Shown here: piece by piece, positions 27,216 through 37,492 of the stretch
Layout: every line of letters starts with the position of its first letter
Numbering within the stretch: position 1 is the first letter of the stretch
Source: Rhodovarius lipocyclicus
GTDB lineage: Bacteria; Pseudomonadota; Alphaproteobacteria; Acetobacterales; Acetobacteraceae
NCBI RefSeq assembly: GCF_009900765.1
Contig: NZ_JAAABL010000001.1
Span: forward strand, 1-64,000
Length of the DNA stretch: 64,000 nucleotides
Direction of reading: 5' to 3'
Made by a program: the position numbers and the translations under genes
The notes under the pieces: model-generated
Databases searched by the model: none
What the model was told of the DNA's origin: nothing
The model's input: the letters and a program-made list of their open reading frames with translations, nothing else

Positions 27216-28171
27216 CACTGGCGCTCCAGCCCCACAGCGGCGGCGAGTTCGGCATAGCGCGTGATCTCGCTGCCCAGGAAGGTCTTGGCGTGGTCCACCG
27301 TGCCCGGTGTGGGGGTGTAGCCCAGGCGGGCCAGGCGGGCGCCCACCTCGGGGTCGGCCAGCACGCGGTTCAGCGCGGCATTGGCGCGCGCCTGCATGCC
27401 AGCGGGTGCCGGGTTGTTGGTGGCCAGCCCGAACCACACGGTCAGCGAGAAGCCAGGCACTGAGGCACCCACCGGCGGGATCTCGGGCGCCAGCGCGAAG
27501 GGCTGGGCCGTGGTGACGCCCAGCGCCCGCACGCGGCCCTCCCGCACCTGGGCCATGCCGTTGGCGAAGTCGGTGAAGGTGCTGTCGATCCGGCCCGCCA
27601 TCACGTCGGTCAGCGCCTCGGGGCCCCCGCGATAGGGCACCGAGGTCATGGTGACGCCCGCCGTGCGGTTCATCTGCGCGCTGGCGATCAGCGAGGAGTA
27701 GTTGCCGTAGCTGAAGGTCAGCTGGCCGGGGCGTGCCTTGGCGCGCTCGATCAGATCAGCCACCGAGGTGGCGCCGTTCATCGGCGACACCAGCAGGTAC
27801 GGCGCCTCCGCGACCTGGCCGATATGGGTGAAGTCGTTCAGCGGGTCATAGCCCAGGCTGCGCACCATATAGGGGTTCAGCGCGCCGTTGGTGACCGACA
27901 GCACCACCCAGGTATGGCCGTCGGCGGGGGCCGTCTTGGCCGCTATGGTGCCCACCACGCCGTTGCCGCCCGGCCGATTCTCGATGACCACCGGCTGGCC
28001 CAGCACATGGCTCAGCGGCTCGGCCAGGTTGCGGAACAGCGTGTCCGTCACCGAGCCCGCCGGGAAGGCGATGACCATGCGGATGGGCCGGTCGGGCCAG
28101 TTCTGCGCCAGAGCGGGGGCGGCCAACAGCGAGCACGGCAGGGCCAAGGCCCCACGGCGGGTCATTCTCAT
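27215..28171 (-). CDS. Bug-family tripartite tricarboxylate receptor, copy 2
   Basis: A 318-aa receptor with a signal peptide ending near APALAQ. Family segments are RPIRMVIAFPAGSVTDTLFR, LGQPVVIENRPGGNGVVG and TSVPYRGGPEALTDVMAGR. The ATG at 28171 follows GGAGGAAATTGG. It heads the operon Bug2-Bug1-TPP enzyme and is divergent from folK. Having two receptors upstream of one enzyme suggests uptake of a 2-oxo or hydroxy acid that the enzyme acts on; this is inference from position. Confidence 0.9.
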   Translation of the reverse strand: MRMTRRGALALPCSLLAAPALAQNWPDRPIRMVIAFPAGSVTDTLFRNLAEPLSHVLGQPVVIENRPGGNGVVGTIAAKTAPADGHTWVVLSVTNGALNPYMVRSLGYDPLNDFTHIGQVAEAPYLLVSPMNGATSVADLIERAKARPGQLTFSYGNYSSLIASAQMNRTAGVTMTSVPYRGGPEALTDVMAGRIDSTFTDFANGMAQVREGRVRALGVTTAQPFALAPEIPPVGASVPGFSLTVWFGLATNNPAPAGMQARANAALNRVLADPEVGARLARLGYTPTPGTVDHAKTFLGSEITRYAELAAAVGLERQ

Positions 28172-28297
28172 CCAATTTCCTCCGTGGCGCGATGGGCTCG
28201 CGCCTGTCTTTGTGATCGCATCGTTGTGCGGCGCGGCGCCCGAGGCAAGGGCCAATGTGGTTTGCGCGGCGCGGGCGGGCGCGCTACGGCGGGCCGC

Positions 28298-28792
28298 ATG
28301 ATCCTGATCGGCATAGGCGCCAACCTGCCCGGCCCCGATGGCGGCGCGCCGCTGGCCAGTTGCCGCGCGGCGGCGGCGGCGCTGGACGCCATTCCCGGCA
28401 TGCGGCTGGCGGCCCTCTCCCGCTGGTGGGAAAGCGCGCCCATCCCGCCCATGCCCGGCGCGCCCTGGTTCGTGAACGGCGTGGCCCGGCTGGAGGGCAC
28501 GTTGGACCCCGACGCCCTGCTGGCCGCCCTGCATGGCATCGAGGACCGGTTCCACCGCGCCCGCCCCTATCCCAACGCGCCCCGCACGCTGGACCTGGAC
28601 CTGCTGGCCTATGATGACATCGTGCGCCCCGGCCCGGGGCTGATCCTGCCGCACCCCCGCATGCAGGACCGCCGCTTCGTGCTGGAACCGCTGCTGGAGG
28701 TGGCCCCCGACTGGCGCCACCCCCTGCTGGGCCCGGCCGGCGCGCTGCTGAAAGCGCTGCCGCCACAGGAACTTCACCCGCTTCCGGCCTGA
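28298..28792 (+). CDS. folK: 6-hydroxymethyl-7,8-dihydropterin pyrophosphokinase
   Basis: A 164-aa cytoplasmic enzyme that transfers pyrophosphate from ATP to the pterin in folate synthesis. It shows the N-terminal GIGANLPGPDGGAP, the segment WFVNGVARL and the family signature PRTLDLDLLAYDD, followed by LPHPRMQDRRFVLEPLLEV. The two aspartates in DLDLL bind magnesium. Length is normal for a single-domain FolK. No other folate gene is adjacent. Confidence 0.93.
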   Translation: MILIGIGANLPGPDGGAPLASCRAAAAALDAIPGMRLAALSRWWESAPIPPMPGAPWFVNGVARLEGTLDPDALLAALHGIEDRFHRARPYPNAPRTLDLDLLAYDDIVRPGPGLILPHPRMQDRRFVLEPLLEVAPDWRHPLLGPAGALLKALPPQELHPLPA

Positions 28793-28797
28793 TCGGC

Positions 28798-28826
28798 TTG
28801 CCTTTCGGGGCGCGCGTGGCTATCTG
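28798..28826 (+). promoter_or_regulatory. rpoZ: Sigma-70-type promoter of rpoZ-rel
   Basis: TTGCCT (28798-28803) and TATCTG (28821-28826) are separated by exactly 17 bases. They lie 43 bases before the rpoZ start, which is itself preceded by CAGGAG. Confidence 0.5.
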
Positions 28827-28868
28827 GAGGTTTGAGCATCGGCGCCGCATTGGCGCACAGGAGTACCC

Positions 28869-29258
28869 ATGGCCCGCGTTACCGTTGAGGACTGCATTCT
28901 TCAGGTTCCGAACCGCTTCGAGCTGGTTCTCTACGCCGCGCAGCGCGCCCGCAACATCAGCCGCGGTGAGAGCCTGACCCTGGACCGCGACAATGACAAG
29001 AACCCCGTCGTCGCCCTGCGCGAAATCGCGGAGCAGACGGTCGAGCTGCCGAACCTGGAAGCCGACCTGATCAAGTCCCTGTCCCGCGCGCCGGAGCCCG
29101 AGCCCGTCGAGGACGAGGTGATGGACCTGATCGCGACCGACGAGAACATCTTCGGCGTGATGGACGTGAACGAGGAACTTCCGGGCGGCGACAGCCCCGA
29201 GGAAGGCGTGGACATCGAGGCCGCGATCGGCGCCGAACTCTTCGGCGACGACCAGTAA
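28869..29258 (+). CDS. rpoZ: DNA-directed RNA polymerase omega subunit
   Basis: A 129-aa protein beginning [20 protein letters not shown], with the omega-conserved segment [11 protein letters not shown] and [11 protein letters not shown]. Omega assists beta-prime folding and forms part of a ppGpp site. The C-terminal 55 residues are strongly acidic and longer than in E. coli, as in other alphaproteobacteria. The rel gene starts 11 bases later, a classic functional pairing with the ppGpp synthetase. Confidence 0.95.
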   Translation: MARVTVEDCILQVPNRFELVLYAAQRARNISRGESLTLDRDNDKNPVVALREIAEQTVELPNLEADLIKSLSRAPEPEPVEDEVMDLIATDENIFGVMDVNEELPGGDSPEEGVDIEAAIGAELFGDDQ

Positions 29259-29268
29259 GGCGCCCGGG

Positions 29269-31560
29269 GTGCCGGGCGCGGACCCGCATCCCACCGCCGA
29301 CCGGGCACCGAGAGCCCCGGAAGGCACCAGCTTGGCCGCGGGGGCAACCACGCCCCCGCCGGTCATTCCCGGCCTGATCGAAGCCCTCGCCTTCGCCAAC
29401 CGCGCCGCCGACGCGGACCCCCGCCTGGACCGCGACGTGATCGTGGAGGCCGCGCGCTTCGCGGCCGAGGCCCATGCCCAGCAGGCCCGCAAGAATGGCG
29501 AGCCCTATATCATCCACCCGGTCGCGGTGGCGGGCATCCTGTCCAACTACAAGCTCGACACCGCCACCATCGCCACGGCCCTGCTGCACGATGTGGTGGA
29601 GGACACCGAGCACAAGCTGCCCGAGATCCAGCGCCGTTTCGGCGCCGAGGTCGCGAAGCTGGTGGATGGCGTCACCAAGCTCTCCCGCATCGAGGTGCAG
29701 AGCGAGCGCACCAAGCAGGCCGAAAACCTGCGCAAGCTACTGGTGGCCGTCAGCGAGGACATCCGCGTCCTGCTGGTCAAACTGGCGGACCGGCTGCACA
29801 ACATGCAGACGCTGCATCACGTGCCCAACCCGGAAAAACGGGCCCGCACCGCGCGTGAGACGCTGGACATCTACGCCCCGCTGGCCGAACGCATCGGCCT
29901 GGAGCGCTTCAAGACCGAGCTCGAAAACCTCTCCTTCCGCGAACTGAACCCGGAGGCCTGGCAGGGCATCCAGTCCCGCCTGACCTTCCTGCGCGGCCAA
30001 TCGGCGGACCTGATCGGCGAGATCGAGAAGGACATCGCCGAAGTGCTGGAAAAGCACGGGCTGCATGCGCTGGAGGTGCAGGGGCGGCAGAAATCCCCCT
30101 ACTCCATCTGGCGCAAGATGAAGGCCAAGGACGTGACCTTCGAGGCGCTGTCCGATGTCATGGCCTTCCGCCTGCTGGTCGAGGAAAAATCCCAGTGCTA
30201 CGCGGCCCTCGGCGCGCTGCACGATGCCTATCGGGTCATCCCCGGGCGCTTCAAGGACTACATCTCCACCCCCAAGGCCAACGGCTACCAGTCCCTGCAC
30301 ACGGGCGTGACGGTGCCGGCCAAGCGCCACGCCAAGATCGAGGTGCAGATCCGCACCCGCGCGATGCATGAGGTCGCGGAATACGGCGTGGCCGCGCATT
30401 GGGTGTACAAGCAGGGCGCCATGGAGGGCGGCGGCCCGCGCCGCTACCCCTGGATGAAGGCGCTGGTCGAGATCATCGAGAACGCGGCCGACCCGCAGGA
30501 CGTTCTCGAAAACACCAAGCTGGAACTGCACACCGACAGCGTCTTCGTCTTCACGCCCAAGGGCGAGCTGTTCGAACTGCCGCGCGGCGCCACCCCCATC
30601 GACTTCGCCTATCGCGTGCACAGCCAGGTGGGCGACACCTGCGTCGGCGCCAAGGTGAACGGCAAGGTGATGCCGCTGCGCCAGCCGCTGTCCAACGGCG
30701 ACCAGATCGAGATCATCACGACCCGCGGCGGCAAGCCGAACCCGGACTGGATGAACTTCGTCGTCACCGGCCGTGCCCGCGCGCGCATCCGCCGCTTCGC
30801 CCAGGCGGCCGAGCGCGAGAAGTTCGGTGAGGACGGGCGCTCGGCCATCGCCAAGGCCTTCCGCCAGGATGGGCTGGATTTCTCGGAAAAGCTGCTGGAA
30901 CCGGCGCTGAAGCCGCTGAAGCAGGCCACCCTCGACGACCTGTATGTCGCGGTGGGGTCGGGTTCCATCGGCCCGCGCGAAGTGCTGTTCGCCGCCGTGC
31001 CGGAACTGCGCGGGCCCATCCGCTCGCCCGACTCCCTGATGCTGGCCCGCCCGCGCGGCCGCCTGGGCGCCGGCCCCCTGCTGACCGGGCGGGGCGAGCG
31101 CGAGGTGGAGGGCATCGACAGCACCGGCATCGCCGGGCTGCCGCCGGGCACGCCGATCAACTTCGCGGGCTGCTGCTGCCCGGTGCCGGGCGAGCCCATC
31201 GTGGGCGTCATCAACACCGGCCGCGCCATCACCATCCACCGGCGCGAATGCCACAGCCTGGATGCCTTCGCCGCCACGCCGGAGCGCTTCTTCGAGGTCA
31301 GCTGGGCGCCCGGCCAGGCCGAGCCCCGCACCGCCAAGCTGCATGTGACCGCCGCCAACGAACCCCCGGTGCTGGCGGGCATCACCACCACCCTGGCCAG
31401 CCAGAAGGGCACCATGAACGCCCTGCGCATCACCCGCCGGCCGGATGAGATCGACATCACCCTGGAAGCCGAGGTGCGCGACCTGCGGCACCTGTCGGAT
31501 ATCATGGCCTCCCTTCGGGCCTGCCAGGGCGTGATCCGGGTGGACCGCGTGAAGGGCTGA
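29269..31560 (+). CDS. rel: Bifunctional (p)ppGpp synthetase/hydrolase
   Basis: A 763-aa Rel/SpoT protein that makes and degrades the stringent-response alarmone. The hydrolase domain has LLHDVVEDT and KLADRLHNMQT. The synthetase domain has GRFKDYISTPKANGYQSLHT, where RxKD marks the bifunctional class. TGS (about 420-480, ELFELPRGATPIDFAYRVHS), a zinc-finger-like segment (FAGCCCPVPGEPI) and a C-terminal ACT domain follow, so it is complete. The start is a GTG at 29269 that falls close after rpoZ without a clear ribosome-binding site. Residues 1-35 are poorly conserved, so a later start is possible. Confidence 0.95.
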   Translation: MPGADPHPTADRAPRAPEGTSLAAGATTPPPVIPGLIEALAFANRAADADPRLDRDVIVEAARFAAEAHAQQARKNGEPYIIHPVAVAGILSNYKLDTATIATALLHDVVEDTEHKLPEIQRRFGAEVAKLVDGVTKLSRIEVQSERTKQAENLRKLLVAVSEDIRVLLVKLADRLHNMQTLHHVPNPEKRARTARETLDIYAPLAERIGLERFKTELENLSFRELNPEAWQGIQSRLTFLRGQSADLIGEIEKDIAEVLEKHGLHALEVQGRQKSPYSIWRKMKAKDVTFEALSDVMAFRLLVEEKSQCYAALGALHDAYRVIPGRFKDYISTPKANGYQSLHTGVTVPAKRHAKIEVQIRTRAMHEVAEYGVAAHWVYKQGAMEGGGPRRYPWMKALVEIIENAADPQDVLENTKLELHTDSVFVFTPKGELFELPRGATPIDFAYRVHSQVGDTCVGAKVNGKVMPLRQPLSNGDQIEIITTRGGKPNPDWMNFVVTGRARARIRRFAQAAEREKFGEDGRSAIAKAFRQDGLDFSEKLLEPALKPLKQATLDDLYVAVGSGSIGPREVLFAAVPELRGPIRSPDSLMLARPRGRLGAGPLLTGRGEREVEGIDSTGIAGLPPGTPINFAGCCCPVPGEPIVGVINTGRAITIHRRECHSLDAFAATPERFFEVSWAPGQAEPRTAKLHVTAANEPPVLAGITTTLASQKGTMNALRITRRPDEIDITLEAEVRDLRHLSDIMASLRACQGVIRVDRVKG

Positions 31561-31606
31561 CCGCTTCCTCCGTTGCGGCTATCGTGCCGCCAAACGGAGG
31601 AAGCCC

Positions 31607-32560
31607 ATGACCACACGCCGCGCCCTGCTGGCCGCGCCGCTCGCCACGCCCGCCCTCGCCTCGGCCCAAGGCCGCACCACCGAAGTCATCATCCCCTACC
31701 CGCCCGGCGGCGGCGTCGATATCGTGGCGCGCCTCGGCTTCGCGCATGCGGGCGCGCGGCTGCCCGGCATGCGCTTCGCCTTCGTGAATCGGCCCGGTGC
31801 CTCCGGCCAGATCGGCAATGAGGCGATCTTCAACGCCGCCGCCGATGGGCTGACGCTGGGCGCGCTCGGCAACCTGTCGATCTGGACCCAGCCGCTGGAA
31901 CGCCCCTGCCGCTGGCGCGCCGAGGATTTCACCGCCATCGCCAATGTGGTCGAGGACCCCTCCGGCCTGTTCGTGCGCGCCGATTCCCCGCTGCGCAGCC
32001 TGGACGACCTGATCCGCGCCCTGCGCGGCCGGCCGGAGAGCGTCTCGGTCGGCAGCGCCGCCGGCGTGGGTTCCGACGACCACCTGGTGCTGCTGGCGCT
32101 GGAGGAAGCTGCCAACATCCGCGCCCTGCACGCGCCCTATAACGGCACGGCGCTGGTCCAGCGGGACCTGCTGACGGGTGCCCTTCAGGTCGCCAGCTTC
32201 AACATGGGCGAAGGCACGGCCTTACTGCGGGAGGGCCGGATCCGCGCCCTCGGCCAGGCCGCCGCCACCCGCTGGTCGGGCACCGCGGATGTGCCCACCT
32301 TCAAGGAGCAGGGCTTCGATGTGGTCATCGGCTCCTCCCGCGGGATCGTGGGCCCGCCGGGCATGCCGGCGGAGCTGGTGGAGCGCCTGCGCGACGCCTT
32401 CCGCCAGACCTTCGCCGACCCGCGCTTCGTGATGGAGGCCGAGCGCGCCTCCATGCCGCTGCGCCCGCTGGTGGGCGAGGATTTCCGCCAGCTGATGCTG
32501 GCCGAGGGTGCCTGGGTGCGTGCGCTCTATGCCCGCCGCCCCTGGTCGCGGGAGGCTTGA
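31607..32560 (+). CDS. Bug-family receptor, copy 3
   Basis: A 317-aa periplasmic receptor with a short signal peptide (MTTRRALLAAPLATPALASA). The pattern EVIIPYPPGGGVDIVARLG, FVNRPGASGQIGNEAIFNAA and HAPYNGTALVQRDLLTGA identifies the Bug family. GGAGGAAGCCC precedes the ATG. It differs clearly from copies 1 and 2. The dehydrogenase gene follows after 54 bases; a shared pathway for a semialdehyde or acid is possible but unproven. Confidence 0.88.
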   Translation: MTTRRALLAAPLATPALASAQGRTTEVIIPYPPGGGVDIVARLGFAHAGARLPGMRFAFVNRPGASGQIGNEAIFNAAADGLTLGALGNLSIWTQPLERPCRWRAEDFTAIANVVEDPSGLFVRADSPLRSLDDLIRALRGRPESVSVGSAAGVGSDDHLVLLALEEAANIRALHAPYNGTALVQRDLLTGALQVASFNMGEGTALLREGRIRALGQAAATRWSGTADVPTFKEQGFDVVIGSSRGIVGPPGMPAELVERLRDAFRQTFADPRFVMEAERASMPLRPLVGEDFRQLMLAEGAWVRALYARRPWSREA

Positions 32561-32614
32561 TTGCCACCTCACCAGCACTGGTGCAGACTCGCTGTATAGA
32601 ACGGGAGATAACCC

Positions 32615-34054
32615 ATGGCCGACTACACCAACACCCTGCTGCATATCGCCGGCGAATGGCGCCCCGCCGCCGATGGCCGGACCATCGACGTGCTGAACCC
32701 CGCCAATGAGGAAGTGATCGGCACCGTCGCCCATGCCTCCAAGGCGGATCTGGACGCCGCCCTGGCCGCCGCCGAGCGCGGCTTCGCCACCTGGCGCAAG
32801 GTCGCGGCCTTCGAGCGCGGCAAGCTGATGCGCAAGGCCGCCGACCTGCTGCGCAGCCGCGCCGACACCATCGCCCGCTACATGACGCTGGAACAGGGCA
32901 AGCCCCTGCCGGAAGCCAAGATGGAGGTGATGGCCGGCGCCGACACCATCGACTGGTTCGCCGAGGAAACCCGCCGCGCCTATGGCCAGATCATCCCGGC
33001 CCGCGCGCCCAACGTGTACCAGCTGGCGATCAAGGAGCCGGTGGGCCCCGTCGCCGCCTTCACGCCCTGGAACTTCCCGATCAACCAGGTGATCCGCAAG
33101 CTGTCGGCGGCGCTGTCCACCGGCTGCTCCATCATCGTGAAGGCGCCGGAGGAGACCCCGGCCTCCCCCGCCGAGATGATCCGCTGCTTCCTCGACGCCG
33201 GCGTGCCGGGCGATGTGATCAGCCTCGTCTATGGCGTGCCGTCCGAGATCTCGGGCTACCTGATCCCGCACCCGACCATCCGCAAGATCACCTTCACGGG
33301 CTCCACCCCGGTGGGCAAGCTGCTGGCGGGCCTCGCGGGCCAGCACATGAAGCGCGCGACGATGGAACTCGGCGGGCATTCCCCGGTGATGGTGTTCGAC
33401 GACGCGGATGTGGAGGGTGCCGCCAAGATCATGGCCATCTCCAAGTTCCGCAACGCGGGCCAGGTCTGCGTCAGCCCGACGCGCTTCCTGGTGCAGGAGA
33501 AGGTGTACGACCGCTTCGTCTCCACCTTCGTCGAGCAGACCCAGAAGCTGAAGGTGGGCGACGGCATGCTGGAGGGCACCACCATGGGCCCGATGGCCAA
33601 TGACCGCCGCGTGCCGGTGATGGAATCCCTGGTGGCCGATGCCCGGCAGAAGGGCGCCGAGGTCGTGACCGGCGGCAACCGTATCGGCAACAAGGGCTAT
33701 TTCTTCGAGCCGACGGTGATCGCGGGCGCCACCACGGAGCTGAAGGGCATGAACGAGGAGCCCTTCGGCCCCATCGCCTTCATGCGTCCTTTCAAGGACT
33801 TCGACGAAGTGGTGACGGAAGCCAACCGCCTGCCCTGGGGCCTGGCCAGCTATGCCTTCACCTCCTCCACCCGCACGGCGCAGGCGCTGGCGGCGAGCGT
33901 CGAGGTGGGCATGATGACCATCAACCACCTGGGCCTGGCCCTGCCGGAAGTGCCCTTCGGCGGCGTGCGCGACAGCGGCTACGGCACCGAGGGCGGCTCG
34001 GGCGCCATCGAGGCTTACCTGAACACGAAGTTCGTGACGCAGGCGGGGCTGTAA
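32615..34054 (+). CDS. NAD(P)-dependent aldehyde dehydrogenase, succinate-semialdehyde type
   Basis: A 479-aa cytoplasmic dehydrogenase of the ALDH superfamily. The catalytic general base Glu251 lies in [13 protein letters not shown] and the nucleophile Cys285 in [11 protein letters not shown]. The cofactor loop is FTGSTPVGK and the end is [19 protein letters not shown]. The pattern fits the GabD/succinate-semialdehyde group, but related aldehydes cannot be excluded. A clear terminator follows. Confidence 0.88.
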   Translation: MADYTNTLLHIAGEWRPAADGRTIDVLNPANEEVIGTVAHASKADLDAALAAAERGFATWRKVAAFERGKLMRKAADLLRSRADTIARYMTLEQGKPLPEAKMEVMAGADTIDWFAEETRRAYGQIIPARAPNVYQLAIKEPVGPVAAFTPWNFPINQVIRKLSAALSTGCSIIVKAPEETPASPAEMIRCFLDAGVPGDVISLVYGVPSEISGYLIPHPTIRKITFTGSTPVGKLLAGLAGQHMKRATMELGGHSPVMVFDDADVEGAAKIMAISKFRNAGQVCVSPTRFLVQEKVYDRFVSTFVEQTQKLKVGDGMLEGTTMGPMANDRRVPVMESLVADARQKGAEVVTGGNRIGNKGYFFEPTVIAGATTELKGMNEEPFGPIAFMRPFKDFDEVVTEANRLPWGLASYAFTSSTRTAQALAASVEVGMMTINHLGLALPEVPFGGVRDSGYGTEGGSGAIEAYLNTKFVTQAGL

Positions 34055-34064
34055 GGCCCCCTCT

Positions 34065-34100
34065 GGCGCCCCGCCTGGAAAGGTGGGGCGCCTTTTCTTT
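34065..34100 (+). terminator. Intrinsic terminator of the aldehyde dehydrogenase gene
   Basis: A 12-bp stem with one G-U pair (34065-34076 with 34081-34092, loop GGAA) is followed by TTTTCTTT. It lies ten bases after the dehydrogenase stop and separates it from the convergent PLP enzyme gene. Confidence 0.88.
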
Positions 34101-35182
34101 CAGACTTTGGCCAGGGCCTTTTGTAGCGCGTCCAGCGCCTGGGCCACATCCGCCGAGCCGTTATAGGCGTGCAGCGAAAACCGCAGCCGCCCGCGCCCGC
34201 CCCAGGCCATCACCCCATCCTCGGCCATCGCGGCCGCCACGGCGTCCGATTCCGGGTGCGCCATGCACACATTCGCCCCGTGATTCGCGGGGGTGGTGGG
34301 CGTGATGCCGGCGGCGATCATGCCCTGGCGCAGATCGGCCGACAGTTTGTGGACATGGGCCTCGACCTGGGCGGGATCGTAGCCGCGCGCGAAATCCAGC
34401 GCATTGCCCAGCACATACAGCGGCAGGAAGGCCGGGTTGCCCCGGCAGAAGCGCATGGCGTCGGGCTTCAGCCTGGGCGCGGACCAGTCGGTGGGTGTTG
34501 CCACGCTGAACCAGCCCTGGGTGCTGGGCGCCCAATCCGGCTGGCGCGCCCGATTCCAATGCGCCACCGCGATGCCCGTGGTGCCCAGCAGCCATTTGTA
34601 GCAGGCGCTGAAGGCGAAATCGGCGATGCCCACCCGGATGCGCTTCCAGCCCGCCGCCTGGGTGTGGTCCACCACCAGTGCCGCGCCCACCCGGTCGGCC
34701 AGCACCCGCAAGCCTTCCAGATCGGCGGCCTCGCCGGTCAGGTTGGAGATGTCGGAGGCCAGGATCACCCGCGTGTTGGCGTCCACCATCTGCGCGATGC
34801 CGCCCAGCCCCTCGGCCAGGCGCAGTTCGACGCCCGGCAGCCGGGCGAAGGGGCCGATCATGGAGGGGTATTCGATATCGGCGGCCACCACATTGCCGCC
34901 CGCGAGGTCCATGCTCTCGGCCAGCATGGACACGCCCTCGGCCACCGAGGAGACGAAGCCGATTTCCTCGACCTGCGCGCCCCAATCCTCGGCCAGCAGG
35001 CGGCGGACGCGCAGGATTTCGTCGCCCTGCGCGTCGCGGCCGGCATAGCCCGCCGATTTGTGCCGGGCATACAGCGCGAAGGCCTGGGCGTGGCTTTCCA
35101 GGAAGGGTGGCTCCCCGCCCGCGCACAGATGCGCCACCCCCGGCGGCACGCCGAAGGCCGCGGGCGGGTAGAGCGGCGTCAC
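34100..35182 (-). CDS. Class V aminotransferase-fold PLP enzyme
   Basis: A 360-aa PLP protein of the aminotransferase class V/cysteine desulphurase fold. The cofactor-binding aspartate and neighbours lie in [14 protein letters not shown]. The Schiff-base lysine lies in [13 protein letters not shown], and the C-terminal domain ends with [15 protein letters not shown]. It starts at a GTG that overlaps the stop of the Ldh_2 gene (GTGA). The reaction (transamination, lyase or epimerase type) cannot be told from sequence alone. Confidence 0.82.
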   Translation of the reverse strand: MTPLYPPAAFGVPPGVAHLCAGGEPPFLESHAQAFALYARHKSAGYAGRDAQGDEILRVRRLLAEDWGAQVEEIGFVSSVAEGVSMLAESMDLAGGNVVAADIEYPSMIGPFARLPGVELRLAEGLGGIAQMVDANTRVILASDISNLTGEAADLEGLRVLADRVGAALVVDHTQAAGWKRIRVGIADFAFSACYKWLLGTTGIAVAHWNRARQPDWAPSTQGWFSVATPTDWSAPRLKPDAMRFCRGNPAFLPLYVLGNALDFARGYDPAQVEAHVHKLSADLRQGMIAAGITPTTPANHGANVCMAHPESDAVAAAMAEDGVMAWGGRGRLRFSLHAYNGSADVAQALDALQKALAKV

Positions 35183-36234
35183 GCGGCCGGTTCCAGCGTG
35201 GCGGGCACCGGCACGCCCAGCCGGGTGGCGGTGGCCACCAAGTCGCCCCAGGTCACGTCGTCCAGCGGGATGCCATCGTCATGGCGGCGATGGGCGGTGC
35301 GGCGCTCGGGGTCGCCGGGCAGCAGCACATGGCCGAAGGCGCTTTCCTGCACATAGCGGCAGATGCCCTCCACCTCGGCGGCGAAGGCGGGCAGGCTGCC
35401 CATGCGGGCCGGGTCCAGCACGAAGCCGAACATGCCGTTCACGATGGCCTTGCGCGCCGGGTCGGCGGGCGGGTTGGTGCCGCCGCCGGTCAGCGCGCCG
35501 CCCAGGATCTCGCAGATCAGCGCCAGCCCATAGCCCTTATGCGCGCCGAAGGGGCCGAGCGCCCCGCGCGGCCCGGGGCCATAGATCACGGCGGGGTCGG
35601 TGCTGGGTTCGCCCAGATGGGTGATCAGCGCGCCCGGGGGCACCTGCTTGCCGGCGTTGAAGGCCACCTTCACCTTGCCCACGGCGATGGCGCTGGTGGC
35701 GAAATCCAGGATCAGCGGCGCCTCGCCCTTGGGGATGCCGATGCAGACCGGGTTGGTGCCCATCCGCCCATCCATGCCGCCGAAGGGCGAGACCACCGGC
35801 GGGCCGGAGACGGCGTTGACGAAGAACAGCGAGATCATGCCCGCCGCCGCCGCCTGTTCGGCATAGGCGCCGATACGGCCCAGATGGTGGGTGTTGCGGA
35901 TGCCCAGCATGGCAATGCCCTGGGCCTTCGCCGTCTCGATGGCCCAGGCCGTGACCTGCCGCCCGGTGGACTGGCCAAAGCCCATATGCCCGTCGAACAC
36001 GCCGATCGGGCCCTCGCCAAAGGCCCGGGTGACGGTGGCGTTGGGGGTGATCTGCCCTTCCTCGGTGTTGAGGATGTAGCGCGGCACCAGCTGCACGCCG
36101 TGGCTGTCATGCCCCTTCAGGTTGGCGGCCACCAGGTCGGCCGCGACCTGGGCGGCCTCGGTGGGGGCGCTGCCCACTTTTTCCAGCAGGGCGGCGACCA
36201 GCGCCGTCAGGTCGGTGTCGGCGATACGGGGCAT
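35179..36234 (-). CDS. Ldh_2 family malate/lactate/ureidoglycolate-type dehydrogenase
   Basis: A 351-aa NAD(P)-dependent oxidoreductase of the Ldh_2 superfamily, which has a fold unlike classical lactate dehydrogenase. Recognisable parts are [16 protein letters not shown] with the catalytic histidine, [17 protein letters not shown], and the glycine-rich [20 protein letters not shown]. Members oxidise 2-hydroxy acids or reduce cyclic imines. Placement between a PhyH-like gene and a PLP enzyme in one operon suggests work on a hydroxylated amino or oxo acid. The stop overlaps the next start. Confidence 0.87.
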   Translation of the reverse strand: MPRIADTDLTALVAALLEKVGSAPTEAAQVAADLVAANLKGHDSHGVQLVPRYILNTEEGQITPNATVTRAFGEGPIGVFDGHMGFGQSTGRQVTAWAIETAKAQGIAMLGIRNTHHLGRIGAYAEQAAAAGMISLFFVNAVSGPPVVSPFGGMDGRMGTNPVCIGIPKGEAPLILDFATSAIAVGKVKVAFNAGKQVPPGALITHLGEPSTDPAVIYGPGPRGALGPFGAHKGYGLALICEILGGALTGGGTNPPADPARKAIVNGMFGFVLDPARMGSLPAFAAEVEGICRYVQESAFGHVLLPGDPERRTAHRRHDDGIPLDDVTWGDLVATATRLGVPVPATLEPAA

Positions 36235-36238
36235 AGCG

Positions 36239-37492
36239 TCAGCCTTCGAGCGGGAAACGGGAATGGGGAAAGCCCGGCAGGGCGGGCGGGTGGAACACGG
36301 CATCGTGCAGGCTGGCCGGCGGCAAATCGCCGGAGGCCAGGGCCGAGGCCGGCACGAAGCGGCTTTCGAGCATCGCGCGGGTGGCGGCCGGGTTGGTCGC
36401 GGCGCGGGTTTCCACCACCAGGCGGGGATGCACCAGCAGCACATCGCCCTTGGAGAGCAGCTGCGGCGCCGGCTGGCTACCGCGCGCCCGGGCCAGGGAG
36501 GCCACAGTCTCTCCGTAATTGGCCAGGTGCGGGCCCTCGCCCAGCAGCAGCACGTTGCGCAGCCCGCAATCCAGCGGCGCCATGGTGTGGGAGCGCGGCC
36601 AGATCACCACGGGCCCGGCATCGGGGGTCACATCCTCCAGCGCGGCGAAGGCGCGCACCACGGAACCGGCGCGCGGGCCGTGGTGGAACGGAAAGGCCTG
36701 GCGCGGCGCCTCGGGCCGGGCCACCAGCCGCAGCAGGGAGGTCTCCAGCCCCGGAGCCTCCTGATACAGCTGGCGCAGGAAGGCGGTGACCGGCTGGGCC
36801 AGCGCGATCCCGGCCACGGCGGCGGAGGCCGCGTGCAGATCGACGAAGCCCAGCTCCCGCGCCGGGGTGCGGGCCAGCCAGTCCGGCAGGGGCATGTCGG
36901 GGCCCGCGGGCGGGCGCACGGGCACCGGCAGGCGCTGTGTCCAGCAGGTGGTCAGATCCCGCAGGGCGGCGGCGGCCAGCGCGGGCGCGAAGGCCCAGCG
37001 CAGCACCAGGAAGCCTTCCTGGCGCCAATGCGTCAGCGCCGCGCCCATGCGTTCGTTGATCTCGCCCAGTTCCAGGGCGGCGTCGATCAGGGCCTCGGCA
37101 TTGGGCGTATCCACCCAGGGGCTGCCCTCATCCAGCCCCGCGGCATCCAGGAAGGGCGCGGTACCGATGCGATAGGGCATGCCCGGAATATCCAGCCCCA
37201 GCTCCACATCCACCAACCGCACCACATGCTGGCGGCCGTCGCGCAGGCCATCGGGCAGGGTGAAGGTGAAGGCGCAGCAGCCATCGCCCAGCCCCGCATC
37301 CAGCAGGTCCTGGCGGAACTGCTCGGCGGGCTTTTCCTCCACCACGGTGCGGTCCACTTCAAGCCGCACGCGCCTGCGGCGCAGCGGATGCAGCGGGTCC
37401 AACGCCCAGCCCCCCAGGGAGCGATCGGAAAAGGCATCGAAACGGCCCCTGAACCGGGTCTGGCGGGTGGCGTTCTCGATGTCGAACAGCAT
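36239..37492 (-). CDS. PhyH-like protein with N-terminal beta-sandwich domain
   Basis: A 417-aa two-part protein. Residues 10-110 form a strand-rich module (GWALDPLHP ... [20 protein letters not shown]) of a type found beside glycosyltransferase domains. Residues 140-400 resemble the phytanoyl-CoA dioxygenase fold of Fe(II)/2-oxoglutarate enzymes, with the distal segment [15 protein letters not shown] and a late histidine-arginine stretch LVHPRLVVE. The usual H-x-D iron pair is not obvious: the corresponding place reads [10 protein letters not shown]. It is the first gene of the operon with the Ldh_2 and PLP genes, four bases upstream. Confidence 0.62.
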   Translation of the reverse strand: MLFDIENATRQTRFRGRFDAFSDRSLGGWALDPLHPLRRRRVRLEVDRTVVEEKPAEQFRQDLLDAGLGDGCCAFTFTLPDGLRDGRQHVVRLVDVELGLDIPGMPYRIGTAPFLDAAGLDEGSPWVDTPNAEALIDAALELGEINERMGAALTHWRQEGFLVLRWAFAPALAAAALRDLTTCWTQRLPVPVRPPAGPDMPLPDWLARTPARELGFVDLHAASAAVAGIALAQPVTAFLRQLYQEAPGLETSLLRLVARPEAPRQAFPFHHGPRAGSVVRAFAALEDVTPDAGPVVIWPRSHTMAPLDCGLRNVLLLGEGPHLANYGETVASLARARGSQPAPQLLSKGDVLLVHPRLVVETRAATNPAATRAMLESRFVPASALASGDLPPASLHDAVFHPPALPGFPHSRFPLEG

